Shown: positions 47,651-64,000 of the stretch, piece after piece
Layout: every line of letters starts with the position of its first letter
How positions within the stretch are numbered: position 1 is the first letter of the stretch
Source: Eopsaltria australis
Lineage: Eukaryota > Chordata > Aves > Passeriformes > Petroicidae
Length of the DNA stretch: 64,000 bases
Reading direction: 5' to 3'
Assembly (NCBI GenBank): GCA_034509425.1
Contig: JAVTVJ010000569.1
Coordinates: 186,001 to 250,000 of the forward strand
Notes under the pieces: generated by a model
Told to the model about the DNA's origin: nothing
Databases searched by the model: none
Seen by the model: only the letters and a program-made list of their open reading frames with translations
Position numbers and translations under genes: made by a program

Positions 47651-50600
47651 ACCAAGGATATTGAGTCCTTAATTACTACACAGAGATCAAAACTGAACAG
47701 TTTGTAGGTCTGTTTTTCTCCATTGCAGTGGCTGTAGGGAAGTGTCCAGAGCAAAATACGAACAGGGTAAGTAGGTGAGACATTTTTTGAGAACCAGTGT
47801 ACATTTTTTTCCAGCTTAGGGTCAATCTGAGGCATAGCTTCTAACACTTTCATAGTCTTCCATGAATTTGTTAATTCTCTGTCTGAAACAGCAAAATGTT
47901 AGCATTTTTTGTCGAAGAAAACTACATGCCTGCCACCTTTCATGCACACATCCTTTGTTATTCCTCCTGTGATACCCTCTAGGTCTTGCAGAAACAGAGC
48001 AACTGATCTTCCTCTTTTTCAACTTCCTTGTGATCTTGTAAACTTTTACCTTATCAACACCGATTTTTCTGGAATGAACAGCTATTTTTATAGCCACCTT
48101 CTCAGTGATATTTTATGACACCCCTTTAGCAGGAAAATTTTACACTTTAGTATTCTTTTGTAGCACTCTGATGGTTTAATGAGACAAGACTGATGTTCAG
48201 GAATAACTTTCCCACCTTTCTGGTAGCAAAAGGGATTTTCCCCAAGAAACTTAAGATATATTGTTTGTTATGAAATTGCATATTTTTTTTACTTTTAATC
48301 TTTTGAAGAAGTTTTACCATTCATTTTTATTGGTTAAACAGGGACTACTGTCAAATAATCCTCTGTATTCCTCCTGTAGTTACACTACAAACACACAGTT
48401 TGTAATGATTCCATAGGTACAGATCTTAAGCTAGGATGAATTTAGTTTATGTTCATTCAACTATTGGTGCTTGGAAAAATTATCCCATCTAAAGATAACA
48501 AATAACACGAGAAATTCAGTTTATAAAAATACTACTTTACCTTTCTAGAGCATAAAATTGCCTTTAAAAGTACAATATTTTCTCTCTTGTTAGGACATCT
48601 AATACCTTCCAGATAGCTTAGATGTTGTGTAAATCCTTTTCTGATAGCATATGCATGAGTCCCATCTGCTCCTTTACAGTGAGGATCAGTTGTTACTATA
48701 AACTGTGGAGGGGGTTTATTTGTTTCATTTTTTCTGAATTTGAGTTTTCAGCTTGCAGATATTTTTGAGGACTGAAAAAGTAATGCTAGCAGCAGGTATG
48801 TTCAGGCATGTGTATGGTTTGGTACTTCATCATTTTTGTCAAAAGACAAACAGCAGAAAGCTTTCACTTTCTAAAAATTAATGTGGCCCTTATCCTCGAT
48901 ACGGTCAATTTGTGATCTGAAAGAAACCTTTAAAATTGTTTATTGTTCTATAGATCAGGGAGCCATGGTGGTCCAGACAGTTGCTTCATTGTGCCTATTT
49001 GGTTAATTTTATGCAAGTTAAGATATTTTCTGGACCTGAAATAAATATGGGATAAATTTCAAATGAATAATGTCATTCATCAAAAATAAATAGAAAAAAC
49101 TGAGGAGATTGGTTCTGACTCCTAAGAAAACAAAAAGCTGAAAATCAGCTGAGAAAACAAATCAAAGAAAAAGCTAAAAGAACATTTTCAGGATCTGCAG
49201 AGAGCATTTGTGCTGTTCAGGTTTTGCATCATGATAACTTAAGCCATCTTTGTGCTGGAAATTTGTTTTATTTTGGCAGCACTTCAAGTTTGACATTAAT
49301 GATTTTGTTGAAATCTTTTGCATTTTGCCCATTTCTAAGAATGGGACATATATGCCTGCATGACTTGGAGAGGGAAAGAGGCTTAGAAACTCAGAACAGG
49401 GTGAGGATTTAAGGATGTCTGAGCAATGCCAGTTAACTAAGGAAGAGTACGTGAATAATATCCCTAGTTATCACATGGAAGATTTCCACATAGCTCATTC
49501 TATTTTATCTAAGTAATTTGAATGATTGTTTCATATGAACACACTGTAAGCACATTCTTTTACACGTTTTCTTAAAGACTTAATACATCATATTGTCACT
49601 TATTGTCTCACTGTATTGTAATGTGAAAAATGCTCATTGTGTTGTCAGGTGTCATGTCATCATTTTTGAGATGACTTAGAGCTGAGTGCTGGAGCACAAA
49701 ACTGCTCTTGCAGCAGTTAGCACAGAAGGGCTGCAAAGAAGAAACTTACTTATTTTCTTACTGTGAAGAAAATAGATTTGTATATTAAAAGATCCAGATT
49801 AAGTTCATAGTGTCTCACAGAAAAGGCTGAGAATATAATTTCTAAGAACAAAAGCAAAAGGGAAAATACACTGAGAAAGGAGCATAATCTGAAGGCAAGA
49901 GCTGCTGCAGAACATAACAACAAAGACCCAAACTTTGGTACTAGTTAGCCACGGATAAATTTAGAATACAATTTGGGAAAAAAATCCTGGCTACTTGAGG
50001 AGCCAAGTTCTATATCAGCTTCTCAATAAAAAAGCAAATGGAGAAATAGAACAAATATATTTTATAAATTAAATACTGCCTGAAACAACTGAGGATTGTA
50101 TTTGTACCAGATGACATAATATGACCCTGGATTCCTTGCTCTTCAAATCTTGTGTTATTTGTCTCTAAGTAAGGTGCTTGTTCCCCTGTATAAAGTCTTA
50201 CCTTGTTTCTACCTGTCTAAAAGCCCACGGTGTCTGCAAAGATGCACATCTGGCCAGAGGGTTTTTCTAGCTGGTCGTTGCAATAAAATGCAGCCCCTGA
50301 CTTCACCTCTGTTAATAGCTGCTATTTTTAAATCACCAGCACTAGAGAGAAGAAAGCAGGAGTCACTGGTTAAGGCTTACACAGTGGCATCTGGCATTCT
50401 GACTTTACTGTCTCATGCCATGAAACATCTCAGAAGTAGTTATTCTGGTCTTTAATCCTGTAATTATTTCTGTGGACAAGTAGGATTTCCCTACAGAACT
50501 CCTGCTGAGTTCAGTGTAGCACAGATAAGGCTGAATTTAGTGTGATCAAACACAAGTCTGTGTGATTTTACTTAAATTCCTACTTTTAAAATAGGTTTCT

Positions 50601-50910
50601 ATTTAGTATGTGTAAAGATGACAAAAACAAATCAGTGGTATGTTTCCAGTCACACTCTGATTACAGAAAAGAGAAATCAGTAAAATTCAAACTCAGATGA
50701 ATTTGAAAAATAATAGTAATTTTATGGTGTCAAGATCTTCATTTTTCAATTGTTACATTTTATAGCAATTACATTTTCAGACATAGCTGAGAAATATCAA
50801 CAAACCAGGCCATTCCAGAAAAATGTTTCACTCATTCTTGTCTCTTTTTTGAGAGTTTTAGAATATTTGTTGTGGTTTATGGAATGTGAATGAAGTCTTC
50901 CCTACCACAG

Positions 50911-50950
50911 CTGAATACAATGAATACAACTGAATACAACTGAGTACAAT
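50911..50950 (+). repeat. Tandem CTGAATACAA decamer
   Basis: Four adjacent units are present: CTGAATACAA, then TGAATACAA (one base shorter), CTGAATACAA and CTGAGTACAA. It is a short imperfect minisatellite. Confidence 0.85.
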
Positions 50951-52022
50951 TTTAAATTGACATTATGAAGTAAACAAAAGAAAACTCAGAGGAAATCATT
51001 GCTGTGCCCTGAGGTGTATCAAAGATACTTTGGTATTTAAAGTTTAAATCAGTCCATGCTCTTACTCTGAATGTCAGTATGCAGCTCTATTGACAGCAGA
51101 GCTGTTGTCATAAAAGGGTCACTTTGAAAGTCACGAGGCTTGTTCAGCCTGAAATGTCATGGGTGAAGAAAATAAAAATCAACCAAAGGTGTGATAGCAC
51201 ACTTGAAGACATAAAAGTACTGCAAAGAAAGGCAGAATCAGTATTATTGCCTGAAATAGGCATTTATAGAAGCTTTGTGTGATGTTTTAGCTTCTCCACT
51301 TAGAGTGGGATGTAGAAACTTCTAACACTCATGGCCTCCCACAGAGGCATTATGTCAGTCCACTTTGAAAAAGAGTTTGAGCTTGCTTGAGTGCCAAGAA
51401 AGCTCTCTGTACCAGAAAAATGTGTGAGGTTAAAAAGAAACAAATAAACCCATGTTGTTCTATATTTAATTAAAAAGTAGTAGATTTGAAAGGTTAGGTT
51501 AATTTTCAATTTTTTTTATTTGATAAACTGGAAGCCTTTACAGTCTTTCCAGCAAATAGGCATTCTTTGACAATGCCAAGTAGTTCCTGCATTGGATATG
51601 GAGAGTATTTGTGTAGAAATAACATTTAGTTTTCCCAGGTATTTAGGAAAAGGCTTGTTTTGTTGATAAGTGTAAGGCTTTTGTGGGCACAACAGCAGAA
51701 TTAAAATCTGCTGCATAAATATCAGTAAAGTACTCCAAATGTGAGTTATGGTTCTGTTCAGAAACCTGTAAGAACCTGGAGAAAGCCTCAGCTGAAGATT
51801 TTCTGAGACCCCTGGCCCCATCCCCTGCCCTGTTGTGACCCTCCCTTGCTGTGGACTGCCATCCATCCAAAGCAAGGACCCTCAGGATGGGTTTTGCCCT
51901 CTCAGCTGCAGCCATCAAGGCCATGTCAGTGCCACTGCTTTCCTTGGTGTGGGCTGAGCAGCACAGCCGTGGGAGGGCTCATTTACCTTTCCTTTTCTGG
52001 TTTTCTCTAGCAATGGAAAAAG

Positions 52023-52083
52023 CTCCTGCCTACCCCTGGGGGCAGGAGTATTTTCAACTACTTTTACCAAGTCAAGTAGTTGA
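52023..52083. repeat. Two adjacent perfect hairpins
   Basis: CTCCTGCC at 52023-52030 pairs with GGCAGGAG at 52041-52048 (10-nt loop). Six bases later TCAACTACTT at 52054-52063 pairs with AAGTAGTTGA at 52074-52083 (10-nt loop). No T-run follows and no known RNA family is recognised. Confidence 0.8.
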
Positions 52084-52175
52084 GAATTTATCTTTTCATT
52101 AGCTTTGAGTGAACAAATTGATTTTTTTAGGCTGTTAAGAAATAAGACTAGAATTGCTTTAAATGTTCATTGAAA

Positions 52176-52195
52176 TTTTTTTTTTGGGGGGGGGG
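52176..52195 (+). repeat. T10G10 homopolymer junction
   Basis: Ten T are followed immediately by ten G. Such a run is error-prone in sequencing, so its length should be treated with caution. Confidence 0.9.
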
Positions 52196-54479
52196 AGGAT
52201 AACATTCCCCTTGAATATATTAAATACAATGTCATTCAACATATATTTTAGGATTAACACCTGTTTTATGTTTTGTTTGAATTCTTCTCTCTGAAAGAGC
52301 AGCATAGAGAAAATGTGTAGCTTTTCACAGTTCTGTAGCACAAGTGATTTCAATTCTTTATAATTAGTTGCAGTTCTAAAGAAAAATGAACCCTTAGTAT
52401 TTGAAAAGTAATTGTATCTGTTGAATAAAGGAATTGCTGGAGGTGACACCTGGAGTTCACAGCAGCAGGAAAACTTATGAACTTTATCCCACTAACAATA
52501 GATTTAAAAAATTATCTTAATTGAAGCTTTCAAAATGTGAATGCTTTGACACTTGACAGCACTCCTCCTACCTGAAATAGCAGCTTTTCCTGAATGATCA
52601 TTAATTACTTGCTGATGGCTCACAACTCCAACCCTGCAGAAATTTACTGCTGCAAAAATGTATCCATGTTTTAGAGGTTCATGTAACCATGAAAAAAATA
52701 TTTATTCAAAAGTTGGGCAAGTGACCTAGGTACATTATTCAGATTAATGGGGATTAGATATGAAAAGCCTAGTAAAAGAAAATACTGTTTTTTCTGTGAA
52801 TTTGTATAAAATAATTATACTTGCAAAAGTGCAAACTAATAAATATATAGAACAGTAGATGTAGAATTAATGAATGTAAGGCAACAAAACTATTTTATTT
52901 CCCTTATGACCAGGCACAATGCACAGCAAAGAAAAGTTTTCTGTTCATCTCATCTATTTCTTTCTAATCTCCATGGCTAAGATCTAAATGCAAAATTTTA
53001 TTAGTTTGATGTTGCAATGAGCACTGCTCTAGGGTCCAGACAGTGTTTCTTGGTAGCCAATGTAGTGCACAGAAAGATGAACAAGCACCAGTGACAGACT
53101 TTTGGGGGAAAAAATAGGTCAAGAACTGCTTGAAGAAGGGCAGTCAGTGTCAGTTTGACCAAGCAGTCAAAACAAGCTGTGTCCTTTAAATCTCCAGGTG
53201 TTATCTGTCCTACTCCAGAAACTTCACTTTTTTGGAAACACTGAATTATGGCTTTGGTGATCCCTTTTTGAGTTTCATCAGAAAGAAGGTTTATATTGTT
53301 CATCACAGCAAGACTGTTACTGTCTTCAGCTGGTAATTCCAGTCAAAGTGCATCTTCTGACTCTCTCTTCCTTTTCCTTTCTGTTTGTTGGCAAACAGAT
53401 ACTGCTGTTTGTTATGCTTGTTTTGGTTATTAGCCACAGTAAAGAATTTTTTTTTGTTGTCTTACATTCATAGTTCTACAACTACTGCTCCTCATACCTT
53501 GTCTACCATCCTGTAGCACAAACAACTTCTTTAATTACTGGCATTTGAGGCCATGGAAACTTCAACAGTTTCCAGAAATCATGAACAGTGAAGACATGGT
53601 CTATTACCTGTCTTAAAGGGGAGAAGGTCAGGGAGAATTCTTCAGTCCCAGTTTCCCTGAAAATTTGGCCCATTGTTTAGCATTCAGGGTGAATGCTATA
53701 CAATTACATAATTGTGCACTGCTGATATGGAAAATTTGTTTATTAAAATGTTTCATGAGGAAAGCCTGATGTGCCACACTGACTTTTCAAGATTGCTTTA
53801 TCTTGCAGGCTCACAACAGCATTTTGTGCTAATGGTCTGTCAACTTGAATTCCTGACAGGAAATCATGTCTGATGGCTTTATATTTCTTTAAGAAGATTA
53901 TTGTAGAAATAATAAGCCTAGAATAGATAGGGGTTTTTTCTTCTTTTCAGTCCTCATATGGTGCTGTGACTGTATGAATATTTCTCTTACCTAGGACTCA
54001 ACAGAGTTGCAAGTCTTTAATTCAGGTATTTCCACACTACTGCCATCTCTGTCATGGATGAATATGTAAGGGACACTTCTATGTTTTTATTAAAGTAAAA
54101 AATCTCTCATAGTTGTTCTCATCATTGAGATAATTGGTTTTAACAATGTAATATGAACAGAACTGCCTAATCATCATCATTACTGAGAATAATTATAAAT
54201 TTAATTCTATCATATAGACTCATAGTCATAGCTCAGTAAAAATAATTTCTTCACATTCAAACAGAACAGAAAGTTGGGCTATAATTAGGGTTGTGATGTT
54301 ATAAAGTGAATCTAAATATACAGCAGAAATATTTAAAATACTATTTACATGTAGTTATAAGTTGAATGTATTTTTAATTGCATTTTATTCTTTGGTAGCT
54401 ATGCAGCATTATACTTGTGAAGTGAAAAGAAATGTTGCCAAGAACCAGAATAGAAATTTAATGTTGATGTTCAATTTTA

Positions 54480-54710
54480 GAAAAAAAAGCTAATACAAAA
54501 AAAAAATCAAACAGCAGTAATAAGAAAAAAATTAAAACTCACCAAATATCCCAATAGATTGAAATTGTTACCAAAAGACAAAAAAAATGATGCATTCGTT
54601 TTGTTTAGAATTTGTGAGAAGGGCGTATATACTGCTGGTTTGTCTTACAATAAAAGAGGCAAAAAAAATTAAATAAATAAAGTAAAATAAATTCCAAATT
54701 AAATATATTT
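54480..54710 (+). repeat. A-rich low-complexity stretch
   Basis: Repeated runs of 6-10 A are interspersed with AAATAAATAAAG-like text near 54665-54685. No transposon body was identified. Confidence 0.65.
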
Positions 54711-56017
54711 CTCAGGTTTGCAGCCAACAATTATATTTCAAAGGGAATTGTTATAACTCATATAAAGAAAAATATCTTAAAAGTACTGACCTTATTTGGA
54801 TTCATCAGTTATATGATAAGTATTTCATCTTCATCAAACAAATTTTGAGAGAAAAATGATTCAGTCAGTAAAGGATGGCTCATAAATTTCTGCTTCAGTG
54901 CACTGACTTATGGAAGCAAAAATTATAAGAAAATATACTAATTAATATTCAAGAGGGGAAGAATTTCACTGAAGAGGAAATTATCAGAAGGTTCAGATAA
55001 GGGTAATCCTGTGTCCTTTTTGCATGGAATATCTGTTGTAGAACTAGTTACCTGAATGGACCTAGAAAGAATTTCATGTGATTTATTATATTTTATGTAA
55101 TAGCTTCGTTGTTGTATGTCAACCATTTTAGTGGAAATTGCCTGAGAACCAAGAAATAACATTTAAACTACTGATGGTAGAACAGAGTGAATCAATATTT
55201 TTGTTCTGCACCATTGCTTTGTTTGTTTGTCTTATCTACCCTGAATGATATGGCTTGCCTTGCACCAGGTTCAGAATACCTTCAGAACTGGCTTTCTAAA
55301 TGCTGTTGGAATAGAAGGTTTTCTATAGATGTTGAACCAAAGGCAAACTAATCAATGCAAAAAGTCTTTCACACAATACTGCATTAAAAACTAATCCTCT
55401 AATAGCTATACATACTAATTATTATAATATTGGAGTTTGCAAGGTTTTGTATTATTTGTGCATTTTAGTTTGGTCTTAAAGCTTGCACTTATCTTTTGCC
55501 ATAGGCTGACAGCTTTAAATGTTTTTTTCTCAAGTGGCCTTTAATCTAAGGCAGAAAATATTCAAATGGTACAAATTAATGTAGTTAATGAACTATAACA
55601 TTTTCTACAAACAAAGTGCCTGTTTTACTTAATTATCCTGTGGAGAAGAGCTACAGACAGCTAGAAAAGCCTGTAGCATGAAGCTGTGACTCAGTACACC
55701 CCTGTCACACCTTCTGTTCCCAGTTCTCTCAGCAGGATTAGCTGGGAATACAGCTGTCATATCTGACTGTAATGTCATATTTGGTGGGGTATTATTCAAT
55801 CAAATACAAAGTGCAAGTTAAAATAATCTAAGAGGTGACAGAACACCTCTATAAAGATTGAGCTATTTTGTAAAATTCTTGTTCTATCTGTAGACCTACA
55901 GAAATGGAAGAAACTCAGTAACTGCATTGCATCTCTTACTAGCAGTATTCCTGAAATATATTTTCCCATGGGTTTTGTTGCATATTTTTGGGGGTTTTGT
56001 GAGTTGGTTAGGTTGGG

Positions 56018-56051
56018 GTTTGTTTGTTTGTTTGTTTATTTGTTTGTTTGT
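56018..56051 (+). repeat. GTTT tetranucleotide microsatellite
   Basis: About eight GTTT units are interrupted once by ATTT. Confidence 0.9.
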
Positions 56052-56319
56052 GGTTTTTCAGTGACTAAAGTCTGGGTAGGAAATAACTCCCTCTTGCTCT
56101 CTCACTGAAGAATATTGGGATGTTTTTTCAGCAGTTACCTTCCAGGAGTTTTGACTCACTTCCACTGCTTTTCTCCCACAGTTGCTCTCCAGAGGGCCCT
56201 TGAATTGCAAATAGCAAAACCTTTCCTTAAGACAGTACTTTGTCCCCCAATCCTATTAGGGTATATCAATCTTCCTTACATGCCTTGCCTTGCAGACAAA
56301 AGCCATTTTGCTTGATCAT

Positions 56320-56770
56320 GTCTAGAGCTGCACAGACTTTTTCCCCCAAAAACAGAACATTGTTGCAAGGTAGTTGTCTTTTTTCTTAAAAAAACTTCCC
56401 TTTGAAGACTCCTTGTCTCAAAGAACGGAGTTGGAATGTCTGGGAGCTCTTGCCTTAATCAGCCTTTAGGGATTCCCAGACTCCCCCCTGTATGGGCAGA
56501 GTTTGGAGTGCTGAGACCTGCAGGAGGTCACTAGGCTGGGTGGCCACGGGTGGTCCTTCTGGTGGGGCTGGAAACCCTCTGCTTGCCGTGGGGCCACTGC
56601 CTGAACACACAAGGGTTTGTCATGGGAGGGTATTGAAAGATGAGCTGCTAGCTCAGGGAGAGTTCCTTTCTCTTTAGTGGTTCTTAGGGCACACAGTTTT
56701 CATCACCTTTAGAGGTGATTTACCACTGTAATAAATCTCCCTGATTTATATTAGGCATTTACTCTTGTAA
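56320..56770 (+). mobile_element. Possible solo LTR of an endogenous retrovirus (tentative)
   Basis: A GC-richer island (about 56440-56660) is followed by a small hairpin (ATCACC at 56702-56707 with GGTGAT at 56714-56719), then AATAAA at 56730-56735 and TCTCCCTGATTTATA. That order resembles the R/U5 region of avian LTRs. I could not identify clear TG...CA ends or a target-site duplication, and there are no gag, pol or env remnants nearby. Boundaries are guesses. Confidence 0.25.
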
Positions 56771-59700
56771 CAGTCTCATTTCATAAATCAGATATATAGC
56801 CATAACATGAATTCCCAGGTAGGTACTGGATAAAAACAGAATGAGGAGTTCAGCATTTTTCTTCAATTTCATGTTTTCTCTATTCAGGTTTTTGCACTGA
56901 CTCATGTAACTTCTGCTAAGCAGCATTTATTCATAATTGCTCACTGAACGAAACAGTAAATATGTGCACTTAATTTTTCCTAAGAAAACACATTGATACT
57001 TGTGTAAATTTAAATATATATTTGAAAATCTATAGCACAGATACCAAGAATAATTTTTCTGTTGTAACATTCCAATTTCATGCATAAAAGACTACTGGAT
57101 TAAGAGTCTGGATTTTTGCCGGCACATGACATTGATTCTATGTGTAACTGGACTAATTACAGAGATAAATTAATAAAGAACACAGAAACAGAACTATTTA
57201 TGCATGTCTAATTGTGTCATGTGGGTTTAATCTAGCTTTATTAAACAGTTTATTGATATACAAGTCCTGGAGTAAGACATTTGCAGTTTTCAATAGATGT
57301 AGAATCCTAATATAACAATCTTTTTTTACTAGCACTGCAGTATGTTAAGAATTTTTTCATTATGTTTACTGCAATGTTGAAAAGAACTAAGTATTAGAAA
57401 TTAATCACTGTAATTATGTGGCCAATTCATTACCTATTTAAATTCATGTTTGGAAGCTACCTTGTTGAAAAACTCCTACAAGAAATCCTAATGTACATTT
57501 TTTTTGTTTTATGATCAGAGCTAAAATAAATCTGTTTCACTGAAAATTGTTTGGAAAGCCTTCCAGGGAAAAAGACAATGCCAGGTTCATCTCCTTGAGA
57601 AAGATCATCAGGTAGCTTTTTGGTGAATTATTTCACCCACATTCAAATTTGTGTTAAAGTTGCAAAACTCATGGCAAAGTGTTTAAAGACTATTCCAAAA
57701 ATACAGTAGTTTGTTTGGATTGCTTTTGGTAGTGGTTTCCAAACTTCCATGTTAGAACACAGGCTAGTGCAGACATATCTGGCCCAGTGATTATGTAGGG
57801 TACCTTACCTTGCACAGGCTGACTCTGAAAGTGGTTGGTGAGATGCCACAGTATTGTGATCTCTGCTCAGATCCAACTTAGTCAAAGCATAATACAGCTT
57901 CCTTCAGCCCCAGGCACTCAGATTTGTATCTCAAAGAACAGTGAGTTCCAGGAGAAAGGGTCTCCTTGAGCACATTTCTGACACTTTGAAATGACCGAGG
58001 ATGGAATCCTGGGGCTATAGGCTCAGCTGATCTCAGGCTCCACTGGCTGTGACTTTAAGGCTTTGCAGTTTTCCTTCAGCTCTCCCAAATTTCTTTTTCA
58101 CTTCACTCAGTTCCAGAGTGTGTTCTTCACAGTGTCATGGCCCTTGGCAGGCATTCACTGCCCTCCTCTTCATCCTCATAAGGTCAAGTCCATGCTCTTC
58201 CAGACATACAGCAATGACCTGGCTTCATTCCATTTCTTGTGTTCCCAGACCTGACCTGACTTTCACATAACTCATATACCACTTTTCAGGCTCCTTGGTT
58301 CTTCCTTATGACTCTTTTAAGTCATCCCTCAACAGAAGCTGACTTTATCTGTTTTGTGATGCTGTGGATATGCTTCTCTAGACCATGACAAAGTTGGGAG
58401 GTCTGTCTGTGCCACTTTCCCATTCTTCCACAGAATTTTTGAAAGTTAGTGATAATTTCTATGTTCTTAGAAATTAAATTGGAATTTCAAGGAACCTGTT
58501 CCAAGGTAGTGCCCATGCATTTTTATTTCCATTACACTTATGCTTTCTGATATGTTTCTGTCCTTTTGTACTTTTTTTGCCTCTGGCTTTTTTCTCTCTT
58601 GTACAATGTGTATTTTTTCCAAATGTTGCTTTTCCGAATGCTGTTTCCAACAGGCTATTTTATTATACTGACAAGAACAGCAGCACCTCTGTAGATTGTC
58701 CTACAGCAAAGATATGACAGAATAAATGATCATAAATAAGTAATCTTACACGGTTTCTGTTTCCAGTCCTTCAGTTCCTCTCTCCAAGGGGTGAGTGTCC
58801 TGGCAAACAGCTGCCTCAGATGGCATTTAAGGCCCAAACCAGATGCTGACAGAACAGATGTGATTGCTGCCATTTGTACCCAAATCCCAAGGGTGGGATA
58901 GAATGGCCACTGAAAGCCATCAAGCATGGATAGGCCCCAAGTTGCTTGAATTTTGTTAAGTTATGCATGTTCAGCTGCTTATTCTTCATGTTCAAAATGC
59001 TGCTGGGAGAGGTTACTTTTTTTTAGTGACAGAATTCTGATGCTACGTGTGTCTTGTAGAAAGATACAAAGCTGCAGTTTGGATGGCTTAAACTCTCTAT
59101 AGCTCAATTTCCTATGAATAAAGTCAGACTAAATAAATTTATTTATTCTCTATTTTTTTGGGTGTAATTTATACTGTCACTCTTTGGCACAGAAAATCCA
59201 TATGAAGCCTTTGCTACCACTTCAGATATGTTCTCACAAAAAGTCACACTAGCTCTTGATGGAGAGGTTTGCTGCATCACATTGCCTTTCTTTTATGCAC
59301 ATATTCATGGTTTCTGCATCTGGAAGAATGTCTGACAACACGTGTCATCTGCATGTCACATTACTTGTTTACAAGTCCCCATCTCACACTGCTCACAGGA
59401 GATTCTGGTGCACATGTTTAAGCTCAGGACCATTGAACACAAGGGGCTACATAAGGATGCATCCCCATAATGCACTTAGAGATGTATTCACAAATGTCCA
59501 AGGGTAAAGGCAGTGTAAAAGATTAGAATATAGACCAAGGAAAGATGTGCAAGGAGAAGACCCAGTGGATGGATAAGTCTTTAGTGGTGTTTTCTTATTA
59601 GTTTATGTATCTTTTGGAAGTCAGTATTGCTATAGAGGTTTTTGGAAGTAAATGTATCTATAAATAAGGTTTTGGTTGTTTACACTTTTGTTGAAATGCT

Positions 59701-60682
59701 TAAAACAGAGGAAGGACTTACACAGTCTTACACAGTATGTGTGTGTATATGGGTCTTACCTACAAAGCTGAATGGTGAGACAGGTAATACCAGCACACAT
59801 GAGGACCTAGAGGTAGAAACTGGTAGGAGCAGAATCATGATGTTACTGGTCTTATTGTTCTTCAATTCTGCAAGTAGATATATGTCATATGTGTAACATT
59901 AACTGAATTATGTAGCTGATCAGCAAATAAAATCCAGGTTTTATTCTCTAAAAATAGAAATATTGTTATTGAAATATCTGATGGGAATGAAGGAAGCCAA
60001 AGATCATAAACTGAGACTTTCAGCTACTAGACAGCTACTCCCTGGGGGTTACTGTCAGGCCAGCAATATGCCAGTGCTGTACAAAGTAGTCTACTGCCTA
60101 AGTGGAAGGAAACATGAGTCACAAATGTGGTATTCAACTGCAATTGTTATTATGGAGGTCAGAGTCCTTGGCTGATGGGAGAAATAGACCTTGCCAGAAG
60201 TGCCAGCAGTATCTGGTAAGGGAATGTATTAAAAAAGCATTAATGACAAGTACACCCATGGGGCAGCAAATGTTTTGTCTTTCTTATTGCTGAAATAAAG
60301 TGGGTAATAATTACAAAAAACATTAAGAGTTAAGTCCCTTTGGGGCCATCTCTCCAACTGTTAAGATCTAAAAGTATTTTGGAGTATCTCTGAATTTTCA
60401 GAATTTCAAGCTTTTTAGTAGAAACAATCATTCTTATTTTTAAAAAACAGCTCATCACATGGTACTCTGGAAGCTGTTGTGTGGATTCGCTGCCCTGTTA
60501 CCTACTTGCCACCCTGAAAAGAATGTAAAACAGGAAATGTGATGGCATGAAAGAAAGAAGTGTCACTTCTCTAAAATATGATTGTGACAAATCTGTTTCA
60601 GAAGGCACTGCAGAGAGCTGCAGAGCAGTGCTGGTCATGGACATGTGCACCACCTCAAGGTGGGCTTGTTCGTCTCTGCTGA

Positions 60683-64000
<3,318 letters not shown>

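Overview
This window is vertebrate nuclear DNA and almost certainly comes from a bird. It is AT-rich, made mostly of introns, and carries several truncated CR1 LINE fragments. Some of these end in the ATTCTATG-type 3' tail typical of avian CR1. There is no bacterial-style gene density, and no operon, tRNA, rRNA or CRISPR array was seen.

The one protein-coding gene I can support is SLC2A9 (GLUT9), the facilitative urate/hexose transporter, on the + strand. Nine consecutive internal coding exons are present: 2260-2420, 6175-6299, 7429-7574, 21909-22041, 30179-30366, 35425-35535, 43548-43649, 45812-45887 and 60732-60859. Each is bounded by AG/GT, the phases join without conflict, and the nine exons sum to exactly 1170 bp (390 codons) with no stop or frameshift. 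The segment starts just before transmembrane segment (TM) 2, in the first extracellular loop, and ends at about TM11. Adding 83 to the segment residue number appears to give human GLUT9 isoform-1 numbering throughout. The exons for roughly the first 83 and the last 67 residues therefore lie outside the window.

Layout: 1-2259 is upstream non-coding sequence (probably the preceding intron). Introns follow of about 3.8, 1.1, 14.3, 8.1, 5.1, 8.0, 2.2 and 14.8 kb. The region 60860-64000 is the start of the next intron. CR1 fragments lie near 8194, 13997, 19085, 30930, 44120 and 47400. Non-coding sequence also holds a perfect 21-bp inverted repeat with a 4-nt loop (42161-42206), a CRE palindrome followed by a TATA-like sequence (5706-5762), a pair of adjacent hairpins (52023-52083), a possible solo LTR (about 56320-56770) and several simple repeats.

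Birds excrete nitrogen as uric acid and lack functional uricase, so an intact, strongly conserved GLUT9 fits that physiology. I found no evidence for a wholly new system. The perfect palindrome and the intronic CRE/TATA cluster are the most unusual non-coding signals.
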